Origin: Cohnella rhizoplanae
GTDB taxonomy: Bacteria > Bacillota > Bacilli > Paenibacillales > Paenibacillaceae
Assembly (NCBI RefSeq): GCF_948329515.1
Contig: NZ_CAOJCN010000001.1
Span: 62,001 to 126,000 of the forward strand
Direction: 5' to 3'
DNA length: 64,000 nt
Part shown: piece after piece, positions 26,709 to 34,837 of the stretch
Position numbering within the stretch: position 1 is the first letter of the stretch
Layout: the number at the start of each line of letters is the position of its first letter
Translations under genes and position numbers: made by a program
Notes under the pieces: generated by a model
The model's database searches: none
What the model was told of the DNA's origin: nothing
The model's input: the letters and a program-made list of their open reading frames with translations, nothing else

Positions 26709-27819
26709 CGGCCGAAGACGGGTTGAACGGCGCGACGATGAACTCTTCCTTGGGCCAACGGATCCACCTGTGAAAATAGCCTTGATCGTACAGCGCCTTC
26801 AGCAGGATCATCAGGATCGGCGCCAGGATCAGGCCGGCGAAGCCGAAGAAGGACAGCGATATCATCATGAACGCCAGCATCGTGAAGGCGGAGACGCCAA
26901 CGGTCTGACCCGTGATGCGCGGCTCGAGGAATTGGCGTGTCAGCGTCACGACGAGCAGCAGCGCGGTGAGCCAGATGGCGAGGCCCGTATCGCCTACGAT
27001 AAACAAATACAAGATCCAGGGAATGAACAGCGTGCTGACGCCGAGCAGCGGCAGGACGTCGAAGAAGCCCGCGAGCAGCGCGATCGTGAACGCATTGTTC
27101 ACCTGCAGCGCGAGCAGGGCGATCAGAATGACGATGAACGTAATGCTGATCAGCTTGAGTTGGGATTTGAGATAAGCTCCGATGCCTTTGAACACATTTT
27201 CGCGCAGGAACGTAAAGGCCGTTTTCATCGTCTTCGGCGATCTCTGGCCCGCGAGACGTTTCCACATATCGATCTCGACGCTAAGGAAGTAGGCCAAAAT
27301 GAGGGCGATCGAGAAATTCAGCACGAACGAGGAAAAGGAGCTGACGAAGCCGACCGCGCCGTTAAACAGATTGGTCGCGAGCCCGGTACCGAACTTGACG
27401 ATATTTTCGGCAGCGCCCTGCAATTTGTCCGCGAGGCCGTCCGGCAGGCTGTCCGAGCGCTGCTGGACCTCCGCCGTAATCGAACGGATCTGGGCTTCGA
27501 CCTGGTCCTGGTAATTGGGCAGTTTTTCGACGAGCTCCGATGTCTGGTGGTAAAACATGAAGCCGATGCCCGCGAGCGCGGCGAGCAGTACGGCCGTGAA
27601 CAGGAGGACGCTGATGCCGGAAGCGATGGCCTTGCGGACGCCAAGCTTGTTCAGTCTGCGCGCGAGCGGCTCGATGCACAGGAAAATAATAAAGGAAAGG
27701 AATACCGGCGTAGCTATCTTATACAAATAACTGAAAGCGAACATGATAAGCCAGACGGTCAAAATGATCAAGGCGATGTCGAAAGCGGTTCTCCAGTACT
27801 TTTGATACAGCGAGAGCAT
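26650..27819 (-). CDS. AI-2E family transporter
   Basis: A 389-residue polytopic membrane protein of the AI-2E superfamily, distinct from the copy before alaS. Helices lie at about 14-34, 35-53, 63-85, 160-185, 220-245, 245-290 and 300-345. The family loop appears as GFFDVLPLLGVSTLFIPW and TRQFLEPRITGQTVGV. The tail (about 360-389) is proline-rich (GGPIPPAPSDEARP) and is encoded partly in the 59 bases shared with the 3' end of pbpI. It resembles the sporulation-linked YtvI branch, but this is not certain. The substrate is unknown. Confidence 0.9.
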   Translation of the reverse strand: MLSLYQKYWRTAFDIALIILTVWLIMFAFSYLYKIATPVFLSFIIFLCIEPLARRLNKLGVRKAIASGISVLLFTAVLLAALAGIGFMFYHQTSELVEKLPNYQDQVEAQIRSITAEVQQRSDSLPDGLADKLQGAAENIVKFGTGLATNLFNGAVGFVSSFSSFVLNFSIALILAYFLSVEIDMWKRLAGQRSPKTMKTAFTFLRENVFKGIGAYLKSQLKLISITFIVILIALLALQVNNAFTIALLAGFFDVLPLLGVSTLFIPWILYLFIVGDTGLAIWLTALLLVVTLTRQFLEPRITGQTVGVSAFTMLAFMMISLSFFGFAGLILAPILMILLKALYDQGYFHRWIRWPKEEFIVAPFNPSSAATTVPGGPIPPAPSDEARP

Positions 27820-28028
27820 TATGTATTCTCCTTTGTTTGGCCTGATGAGGCTTCGGTTACTATTTTAACCGATAATACGCGGGCAAGGCTACGGCGTCTC
27901 AGAATCGATCGGAGCGACCGAGTCTGGCGGAGTCCTCAAAAAGATGCATGCCGCATCGTCAATTCTTGTTCGACCTATGTTAAAATAGGGGAAGTTGAAC
28001 GGCGGCAAAATTTATAACAGAAAGCAAG

Positions 28029-29543
28029 ATGGTGGAAACGGGCATGGACGTTATCCTTTGGTGGGGCTTTTATTTTCTGACTTTTTACGCATTTTTGCCT
28101 GGATTCATCAGCCGGATGTTCGGATTCCGCGTCTTCTCCAAGGGAGTGGCCGAGCGCGAGATCGCGCTCACCTTCGACGACGGGCCGCACCCGGTCTACA
28201 CGCCTAGGCTGCTCGACCTGCTTAAGGCGCACGGCGCGCACGCGACCTTCTTCGTCGTCGGCTCGCATGCGGAGAAGCATCCGGACATCGTGCGACGCAT
28301 GCACGAAGAAGGGCACGATATCGGCATTCATAACTACATCCACCGCAGCAACTGGATCATGGGTCCGATCAGCGTCAAACGACATGTCGTACGGACCGGC
28401 GACATCGTGGAGCATATCACGGGGGTCAGGCCGCGGTACTACCGTCCGCCTTGGGGCATCGTCAACGTGTTCGACTTCCTTGGCCGGGGCAAGCCGCAGA
28501 TCGTGCTGTGGACGGCGCTGTTCGGCGATTGGAAGCTCAAGGTAGGGGCCGAGCGGCTCTACGGCAAGATCCGGCGCAAGCTTCAGCCGGGCGCCGTCCT
28601 GCTGCTCCACGACCGCGGCGACACGTTCGGCGCGGATCCGGACGCGCCGGCCAACACGATCGACGCCGTAGGCCGCATCCTCGAAGACGGCAAGCGGGAG
28701 GGGCTGCGGTTCGTCGGCATCGGGGAGATGATGAGGTTGACCAGGCAGAGCAAGGATGAAGCGCAAGCGAGGCGGGGGAGCGGCGGCGCCGCAACGGACG
28801 GGATCGTCCCGGGGAGCGCAGCGAAGGCGCAGCCGGAGGCATTACCCAAAACGGGACCGGTCAAGCGCGTCGTGGTGGCGGCCTGGATGCTGTGGGAGGA
28901 CATCTTCGGTTGGCTGTTCCGGCTCCGTCCGATAGGCGACGGCCGTTCGTTCCATTACCGGATCATCCGGTACGGCGGACCTGCGCTGACGCTCGACGAC
29001 GGACAGCGGATCGCGCGGGGAGACCGCGTGATGGAGCTGCACTTCGTCAACAAGATGATGCTCGATATCGGGATGAGCTCGCGCTCGGAGATGCAGATCG
29101 CGATCCGGGTCATCCAGCTCGTCAAGAAGGCGCTGCCGGATGCCGCCAGGGAGCTGCAGTCGATGCCCGGCGGCGAGGACGTCAAGGCGCTGTACGGCGT
29201 ATCCATGATCAACCGCGGCTCCGAGGGCTTGGGATTCGAGACCTTCGCGATGCAGAAGGGACTGTTCGCCTGGTTCACGAACCGCTATCTGCGGCTGCTG
29301 ACCGCCATCATTCATCCCCAGGGGAGGACGCGGGTCAAGGCGCACGGCGAACGGATGGAGCCGAGGATGCTGGTAATGCCGCGACGGAAGCTTATGGAAT
29401 GGGAAAAAGGCTCGTATTCGGCAGCCAGGGAGCGCGCCTCCAAGGCCGAGATCCGGCAGGGGATGGCTGCCGTGGGGGCCGCGGGTTACGGCGAGGGCGA
29501 GGATCGGCCGGGCGACGAAGGCCGTTCCGGCGACCAGGCTTGA
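28029..29543 (+). CDS. Polysaccharide deacetylase with C-terminal YkoP-like domain
   Basis: A 504-residue protein. A hydrophobic N-terminal stretch (about 8-30) anchors or exports it. The NodB domain (about 45-240) keeps the catalytic TFDDGPHPVYT, the zinc-binding HNYIHRSN, RPPWG and the final LLLHDR motif, so it should deacetylate an N-acetylated glycan such as peptidoglycan. After a low-complexity linker (about 245-285) comes a domain of about 170 residues (WMLWEDIFGWLFRLRPIGDG, FETFAMQKGLFAWFTNRYLR) resembling B. subtilis YkoP, usually a separate protein. Starts at 28029 or 28044 are both possible. A terminator follows. Confidence 0.87.
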   Translation: MVETGMDVILWWGFYFLTFYAFLPGFISRMFGFRVFSKGVAEREIALTFDDGPHPVYTPRLLDLLKAHGAHATFFVVGSHAEKHPDIVRRMHEEGHDIGIHNYIHRSNWIMGPISVKRHVVRTGDIVEHITGVRPRYYRPPWGIVNVFDFLGRGKPQIVLWTALFGDWKLKVGAERLYGKIRRKLQPGAVLLLHDRGDTFGADPDAPANTIDAVGRILEDGKREGLRFVGIGEMMRLTRQSKDEAQARRGSGGAATDGIVPGSAAKAQPEALPKTGPVKRVVVAAWMLWEDIFGWLFRLRPIGDGRSFHYRIIRYGGPALTLDDGQRIARGDRVMELHFVNKMMLDIGMSSRSEMQIAIRVIQLVKKALPDAARELQSMPGGEDVKALYGVSMINRGSEGLGFETFAMQKGLFAWFTNRYLRLLTAIIHPQGRTRVKAHGERMEPRMLVMPRRKLMEWEKGSYSAARERASKAEIRQGMAAVGAAGYGEGEDRPGDEGRSGDQA

Positions 29544-29566
29544 GCAGCTGCGCCAATCGCGAGATC

Positions 29567-29612
29567 AATGCCGCAGGAGAAGGAGCCAACCTTCTGCCCT
29601 GCGGCATTTTTT
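29567..29612 (+). terminator. Terminator of the deacetylase gene
   Basis: AATGCCGCAGG-AGAAGG pairs with CCTTCT-(GC)-CCTGCGGCATT, with AGCCAA as the loop, followed by a T-run. Confidence 0.88.
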
Positions 29613-29634
29613 GACGCTTGAGGAATAGCTGAAG

Positions 29635-30000
29635 TCAGCGCGGCTTTGCCCGCCTGCCCCGGACGAGGAAGGCGTCTCCCGCTCTGTTCGGACGGGTAGG
29701 GATCGATACCGCCAAGCCGTTCTGAATCATGACGCCCCGCTGCGAGAGCTTCAGACGGGGATTGCGGCCGTTGATTCTACAGCAAGCGAAGGCGACGGGC
29801 TTCAAGCCGGACAAATGCCCGATCGCGCCGTCGACCTGCGGCGCCTCGACGATCCACTCGGCGGAGGTCTGCGGCCCGTGATAGGACTGGATCGTCCTGA
29901 AGCGCCAGCCGCTCGTCAGATTGCGCAGCGAGATCGACCATTTGCCGCGCCCGCATTTTAGGATCGAGGCGCGCATGCTCCTGGATGGGCGGTATAGGGA
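29635..30000 (-). pseudogene. Remnant of a G1-family (eqolisin) glutamic peptidase
   Basis: The 3' part of this frame (about 115 codons) reads like the C-terminal half of bacterial G1 glutamic endopeptidases: GRGKWSISLRNLTSGWRF, then SAEWIVEAPQVDGAIGHLSG with the catalytic glutamate, then NGRNPRLKLSQRGVMIQNG. The expected N-terminal half, signal peptide and catalytic glutamine are absent. Just upstream another frame reads VIPYTAHPG, like the family's VIPxPVxPGD segment, which suggests a frameshift near 29995 followed by decay. No ribosome site or sensible start was found. The family call is from motif memory only. Confidence 0.65.
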
Positions 30001-30106
30001 ATGACTTTTGTTACAAGAGATGCGGCAGGCGGAGGCAAAGGAAGGGCGACGACGAATTTCAGGCGATGTTCCATACAGTCCGTCCGCATCCGCCGCGGGC
30101 CGGGGA

Positions 30107-30142
30107 ACAAGAAAAGAGCAGGAGCCGTCGGCTCCTGCTCTT
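30107..30142 (-). terminator. Terminator of ilvD
   Basis: AAGAGCAGGAGCC (30114-30126) pairs perfectly over 13 bp with 30130-30142 around a GTC loop. On the minus strand it is followed by TTCTTGTT. Confidence 0.85.
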
Positions 30143-30167
30143 CGCGTGTAAAGAGGGATCAAGCAAG

Positions 30168-31850
30168 TTACATCTTCATGACGCCGCCGCGGCTGGCATT
30201 GGTCACCATCGCGGAGTAGCGGGCCAGATAGCCGCGCTTGATCTTCGGTTCGAAGCCCGGCCAGTTTGCCCGGCGACGGTCCAGTTCCTCGTCGCTCACC
30301 TCGAGGGTGATCGTGCGGTTGTTCATGTCGAGCTCGATCATGTCGCCGTCCTCGACGAACGCGATCGGACCGCCCTCCGCCGCTTCCGGCGAGATGTGGC
30401 CGATGGCGATGCCGCGGGAGGCGCCGGAGAAGCGGCCGTCGGTGATGAGGCCGACCTTGGTGCCCAGGCCCATGCCGACGATCTGCGAGGTAGGCGCGAG
30501 CATCTCGGGCATGCCGGGGCCGCCCTTCGGACCTTCGTAGCGGATGACGACGACATGGCCTTCCTTGACCTTGCCTTCGGCCAGGCCGCGCAGGACGTCG
30601 TCCTGCGAGTCGAAGCAGATCGCCGGACCGCGGTGATAGCCGCCGACCGACTTGTCGACCGCGCCGACCTTGATGATCGAGCCGCCGGGCGCCAGATTGC
30701 CGAACATGACGGACAATCCGCCTTCCTTGGTGTGCGGATCGTCGATCGGACGAATAACGGCGTGATCCGTGATCTCGGCGCCTTCTACGTTCTCGCGCAG
30801 CGTCTTGGCGGACACCGTCATGACGTCGCCCTTGAGCGTGCCTTCCTTCTTGAACAGCTCGTTAATGATCGCGCTCACGCCGCCGGCATTGTGCAGGTCC
30901 TCGATATGGTGGTCGGAGGCCGGCGCGAGCTTCGACAGGTAAGGCGTGCGCTTCGCCACTTCGTTGATGCGTTCGATCGGATACTCGATGCCAGCCTCGT
31001 GCGCCAGCGCGAGCGTGTGGAGCACGGTGTTGGTCGAGCCGCCCATGGCCATGTCGAGCGCGAACGCGTTGTCGATGGAGTCGAGCGTGACGATGTCGCG
31101 CGGCTTGATGTCCTTCTTGATGAGCTCCATCAGTTGGGCTGCGGACTTCCGCACGAATTCGCGGCGTTCGGGCGCGACCGCCAGGATCGTGCCGTTGCCC
31201 GGCAGGGCGAGACCGAGCACCTCGGCGAGACAGTTCATGGAGTTCGCGGTGAACATGCCGGAGCAGGAGCCGCAGGTCGGGCAGCCGTACTGCTCGAGCT
31301 CGGTCAGGCTCTGCTCGTCGATCTTGCCCGTCATGTAGGCGCCTACGCCCTCGAAGACGGAGGTCAGCGAGATGGCGCGTCCGTCCTTGGTGCGGCCGGC
31401 CTTCATCGGGCCGCCGCTGACGAACAGCGTCGGGATGTTGACGCGGAGCGCGGCCATCATCATGCCGGGCGTGATCTTGTCGCAGTTGGGGATACAGACC
31501 ATGCCGTCGAACCAGTGCGCGTTGACCATCGTCTCGACCGAATCGGCGATGATCTCGCGGCTCGCGAGAGAGTAGCGCATGCCGATGTGGCCCATCGCGA
31601 TGCCGTCGTCGACGCCGATCGTGTTGAACTCGAACGGTACGCCGCCCGCTTCGCGGATCGCTTCCTTGACGATTTTGCCGAATTCCTGCAGGTGGACGTG
31701 CCCGGGCACGATGTCGATGTAGGAATTGCAGACGGCGATGAACGGTTTGCCGAAGTCTTCTTCCTTGACGCCCGCCGCGCGCAGCAAGCTGCGATGAGGC
31801 GCGCGGTCGAAGCCTTTCGTGATCATATCGGAACGCATTTTGGAAGCCAT
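30168..31850 (-). CDS. ilvD: Dihydroxy-acid dehydratase
   Basis: A 560-residue enzyme of valine, leucine and isoleucine synthesis, dehydrating 2,3-dihydroxy-3-methylbutanoate and its isoleucine analogue. Fe-S cluster cysteines are in [10 protein letters not shown] and [15 protein letters not shown]. The SDGRFSG-type motif appears as [12 protein letters not shown], and length is normal. The start [13 protein letters not shown] at 31850 follows GGGGG by 9 bases; the frame extends to 31904 without support. It stands alone here, not in an ilv-leu operon, with its own terminator. Confidence 0.98.
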   Translation of the reverse strand: MASKMRSDMITKGFDRAPHRSLLRAAGVKEEDFGKPFIAVCNSYIDIVPGHVHLQEFGKIVKEAIREAGGVPFEFNTIGVDDGIAMGHIGMRYSLASREIIADSVETMVNAHWFDGMVCIPNCDKITPGMMMAALRVNIPTLFVSGGPMKAGRTKDGRAISLTSVFEGVGAYMTGKIDEQSLTELEQYGCPTCGSCSGMFTANSMNCLAEVLGLALPGNGTILAVAPERREFVRKSAAQLMELIKKDIKPRDIVTLDSIDNAFALDMAMGGSTNTVLHTLALAHEAGIEYPIERINEVAKRTPYLSKLAPASDHHIEDLHNAGGVSAIINELFKKEGTLKGDVMTVSAKTLRENVEGAEITDHAVIRPIDDPHTKEGGLSVMFGNLAPGGSIIKVGAVDKSVGGYHRGPAICFDSQDDVLRGLAEGKVKEGHVVVIRYEGPKGGPGMPEMLAPTSQIVGMGLGTKVGLITDGRFSGASRGIAIGHISPEAAEGGPIAFVEDGDMIELDMNNRTITLEVSDEELDRRRANWPGFEPKIKRGYLARYSAMVTNASRGGVMKM

Positions 31851-32019
31851 GGTGAGAATCCCCCGTTTCATATGAATGCCGTGCATGGGACTTGGGTAGG
31901 ACAAGTTCGAATAGAAACAATTTTATCACATTTCGACAGCCGACGGCTACAGTGCCGCGCAGACGATTGAACGCGATCGCCGGACCGCGCGTTCGATCTT
32001 GGCCGTCCGAACGCGAGCG

Positions 32020-32041
32020 CCCCCTGCCGGCGGGCAGGGGG
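32020..32041. repeat. GC-rich inverted repeat between ilvD and the exonuclease
   Basis: CCCCCTGCC (32020-32028) and GGCAGGGGG (32033-32041) pair around GGCG. It lies after the exonuclease gene on the minus strand but has no T-run, so it may be a transcript-end stabiliser or a weak terminator. Confidence 0.45.
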
Positions 32042-32058
32042 CTGCGCAGCTTGGGGCG

Positions 32059-32724
32059 TCATGCGTCGGATTCGGAAGGGAAAAGTCCGGACAACGCCTC
32101 AAAGGGAAGATTCTCGAAGTGGCCGGTCTTGTAGACGACCTCCGACTCGGTCTGCGGCTCCTCGGCCGGCTTGTTGCGGCGGAACGACAGCCGATCGAAC
32201 AGCTTCACGAGCACCTGCGCCGTGTTAAGCGCGTCGTCGAGGGCGCGGTGGTGGGCGCCCGAAAACGGGATCTCGAGCATCTCGAGCGCCGCCTTGAGCC
32301 CCATCTGCTGATGCTTCTCCAGCTTGAACACCTTGGATAGCATCTTCTGCAGATTGTTGTGGTTGACCATCCACTTGGTGTCGATCTGCATCTGGCGGCA
32401 TTCCTGCAGCAGCTGCCGGAGATCGTCCGGGCCCCAGGCGCACAAATAATACTCGTCGGGTCCGAGCCAGGAGACGAAGGCGGATATCGCGTCCGGAAGC
32501 CGGCCGGCGGCGTCGACGTCGTCCTGCGTAATGCCGGTGAAGGCGGTCGTGTCCGGCGAGAGCGCCGGCACGACGGTCGGCTTCACGAAAGCCTGAAACG
32601 TATCGAGAATGCCGGGAACGCCGTCCACCAGTCCTACTTTGGCCGCGCCGATCTCGATGATCTCGGCGATTTGTCCCTTTTTCCGGCGAACGGTCATCTC
32701 TAGGTCGTATACAATGTAAGTCAA
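32059..32724 (-). CDS. 3'-5' exonuclease, DEDDh family (KapD-like)
   Basis: A 221-residue exonuclease. ExoI is VYDLEMT with the two metal-binding acidic residues, ExoII lies around WGPDDLRQL, and ExoIII is HHRALDDALNTAQ, giving a complete DEDDh set. About 180 residues of nuclease are followed by a short acidic tail. Length and layout resemble Bacillus KapD, reported as an inhibitor of the sporulation phosphorelay pathway (KinA/KinB), but identity is not proven. GAGGTG precedes the ATG. No partner genes are seen. Confidence 0.85.
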   Translation of the reverse strand: MTYIVYDLEMTVRRKKGQIAEIIEIGAAKVGLVDGVPGILDTFQAFVKPTVVPALSPDTTAFTGITQDDVDAAGRLPDAISAFVSWLGPDEYYLCAWGPDDLRQLLQECRQMQIDTKWMVNHNNLQKMLSKVFKLEKHQQMGLKAALEMLEIPFSGAHHRALDDALNTAQVLVKLFDRLSFRRNKPAEEPQTESEVVYKTGHFENLPFEALSGLFPSESDA

Positions 32725-32840
32725 GGAATCACACCTCGGGTCGTCCGCGCGGGCGCTAGCCCCGCGAATCGTCGCGTAATAAGTAAGGCTCTACGTATTA
32801 TAGACCTCCTCCAATTATTTGTCATGGTGCTGCAGAAGAA

Positions 32841-32882
32841 ATGCCGGCAGCCGGCCCGGGAAAAGGGGCGAGCTGCCGGCAT
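32841..32882 (-). terminator. Hairpin terminator after the DUF2269-like gene
   Basis: ATGCCGGCAGC (32841-32851) pairs with GCTGCCGGCAT (32872-32882). On the minus strand the stem is followed by TTCTTCTG, a weak U-run. Confidence 0.65.
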
Positions 32883-32927
32883 GCGGGAAGAGAGCAGGCT
32901 AGACGATTCTAGAAATGTACCGGAGAT

Positions 32928-33425
32928 TCAGAGCGTTGGCTTGAAAAACATGAGCAGGAACAAAACGATGCCGAGCGCGGTGGTGACGTAGTTGATCGCG
33001 TTGACCCTGGCCACGCCGGCTTGCAGCGCCTCCGAGGCCGGCCGGTCCTCCGGTCCCGCGTCGGCATGCGCCTTGGCCGCGACGGCAGCCGCCGCCCGCG
33101 CCATGAAGGCGATCACCACGACCTGGATCAGCACGTAGTCGGCGATGGACGCGACGATCCACAGCTGGTCCCATCCGTAGTCGCCGAGCCAGACGAGCAG
33201 CAGGCCGGACACGACGGCGAGGGAACCGAGAATTTTGGGAAACAATTCGAGCCTGGCCGACAGGCTCAGCGAGTCGCGCAGCTGGCCCAGCGTCTGGCCC
33301 TTGCGCAGCAGGACATGGCCGAAGTATGTGGGGCCGATGCCGACGACCGCAGAGACCACGTGTATCGCGACCAGGATGCGAAGCCAGTTTTCCTCCAGAT
33401 AAGCGTACCCCGTTAACGACAACAT
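32928..33425 (-). CDS. DUF2269-like integral membrane protein
   Basis: A 165-residue protein with four hydrophobic helices, about 10-28, 52-70, 80-100 and 140-160. The N-terminal helix contains the His and Gly pattern LVAIHVVSAVVGIGPTYFGH seen in DUF2269/CopD-like membrane proteins. The start at 33425 is seven bases after AGGAG; an in-frame ATG at 33461 is less likely. It is monocistronic. Function is unknown; some relatives bind haem or copper, but no such claim is made here. Confidence 0.8.
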   Translation of the reverse strand: MLSLTGYAYLEENWLRILVAIHVVSAVVGIGPTYFGHVLLRKGQTLGQLRDSLSLSARLELFPKILGSLAVVSGLLLVWLGDYGWDQLWIVASIADYVLIQVVVIAFMARAAAAVAAKAHADAGPEDRPASEALQAGVARVNAINYVTTALGIVLFLLMFFKPTL

Positions 33426-33631
33426 GCGAAAGCTCCTCTCGTAAATGTTATATAGCTGCATGCTAACATGGTTTCGCGGAACCGACTGTCACTGATTTCC
33501 ATGACGAGTCACGGGTTCGGACCGCCGGTTTCGGATGACGAATGTCATGTGCATGAAATCCTTTCCTTGCCGCTAACGCGCGCGACGGTGTTGTATAATG
33601 AACAAAAAGAATGACAAGAAGGTGTTCCTCT

Positions 33632-34837
33632 TTGAAATTTTTCCATACGGCGGATTGGCATCTCGGAAAATTGATCCAAAACGTATACATGACCGAAGAT
33701 CAGCAGCATATGCTCGAGCAGTTCATGCGCGATATCGAAACGGAGCGGCCCGACGCGGTCGTCGTGGCGGGAGATCTGTACGACCGGGCCGTGCCCCCGA
33801 CCGACGCCGTCGGCCTGCTGGACCGCACGCTGCAGCGAATCGTGCTGGAGCTCCGGACGCCGGTGATCGCCGTGGCGGGCAATCACGACAGCCCAAGCCG
33901 GCTAAACTTCGGGAGCGGCCTCATGAAGGCGGCGGGCTTGCATATCGCCGGCGAGTTCGATCCGATGGCGGCGCCGGTCGTGATGCACGACGCGCACGGA
34001 CCGGTGCACTTCCACCTCGTGCCGTTCGCGGATCCGGCCGCCGTGCGGCTCGCGCTGCGCGACGACGCGATTCGCTCCTACGACGGCGCGATGGCCGCGA
34101 TCGCGGACCGGTTGCGCGCGGCGATGGAACCGGGAGCCAGACACGTATTCGTCGGACATGCGTTCGTCACGCCTCGCGGCGAGGCGGAGCCCAATACGAG
34201 CGATTCCGAGCGGCCGCTCTCGATCGGAGGCACGGAGCACGTGAGCGCGGCTCACTTCCGCGGCTTTCACTATACGGCGCTCGGCCATCTGCACCAGTCG
34301 CACTTCGTCGGCACGGAGACGGTACGGTACGCAGGCTCGCCGCTCAAGTACTCGATCTCCGAGGAGCGCCATCAGAAGGGTTATCTGATCGTGGAGCTGG
34401 ATGGGGAAGGCCATGCGACAGTCGAAAAGCGGGTGCTCGTCCCGAGGCGCGACATGCGCACGGTCACGGGCCTCATCGACGATATCGAGCGGCACGAGCC
34501 GAGCGAGGACTACATATATGTAAGGCTGCTGGACGAACGTCCGGTGATGTCTCCGATGGAGCGCGTCCGGTCCGTCTACCCGAACGCGATGCACGTGGAG
34601 CGGGAGCTGGCGATGCAGCAGGTCGCCGCCGGATCCGAGGAAGGGGCCGCGCCGGGCGGCAAGGCCGGCATGGACATGCTGACGCTGTTCCGCGCCTTCT
34701 ACCTGGAGGCGAAGGGCGGGGAAGCGTCGGAGGAAACGGAGCGGCTGTTCCTGGCGGCGCTGCGGGATATCGAGAACGAGGAGGATGAGCGTCATGATGC
34801 CGTTACGGTTGACGATGACGGCGTTCGGGCCGTATAA
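33632..34837 (+). CDS. sbcD: Exonuclease SbcCD, nuclease subunit SbcD
   Basis: A 401-residue Mre11-type phosphoesterase. Metal-site motifs are HTADWHLGK (about 4-12), VVAGDLYDR, VAGNHDSPSRL, FVGHAFVTP and ALGHLHQ, all intact. The C-terminal cap (about 280-395) carries PLKYSISEERHQKG, the usual contact with SbcC. The start is TTG, eight bases after AAGGTG; the frame reads further up but unsupported. It overlaps sbcC by about 44 bases. With SbcC it processes DNA hairpins and ends. Confidence 0.97.
   Translation: MKFFHTADWHLGKLIQNVYMTEDQQHMLEQFMRDIETERPDAVVVAGDLYDRAVPPTDAVGLLDRTLQRIVLELRTPVIAVAGNHDSPSRLNFGSGLMKAAGLHIAGEFDPMAAPVVMHDAHGPVHFHLVPFADPAAVRLALRDDAIRSYDGAMAAIADRLRAAMEPGARHVFVGHAFVTPRGEAEPNTSDSERPLSIGGTEHVSAAHFRGFHYTALGHLHQSHFVGTETVRYAGSPLKYSISEERHQKGYLIVELDGEGHATVEKRVLVPRRDMRTVTGLIDDIERHEPSEDYIYVRLLDERPVMSPMERVRSVYPNAMHVERELAMQQVAAGSEEGAAPGGKAGMDMLTLFRAFYLEAKGGEASEETERLFLAALRDIENEEDERHDAVTVDDDGVRAV

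Noticed and set aside
29985..31970. 661-codon open frame antisense to ilvD
   Set aside because: It is a shadow of the confident ilvD coding sequence, with no recognisable motif or ribosome site.
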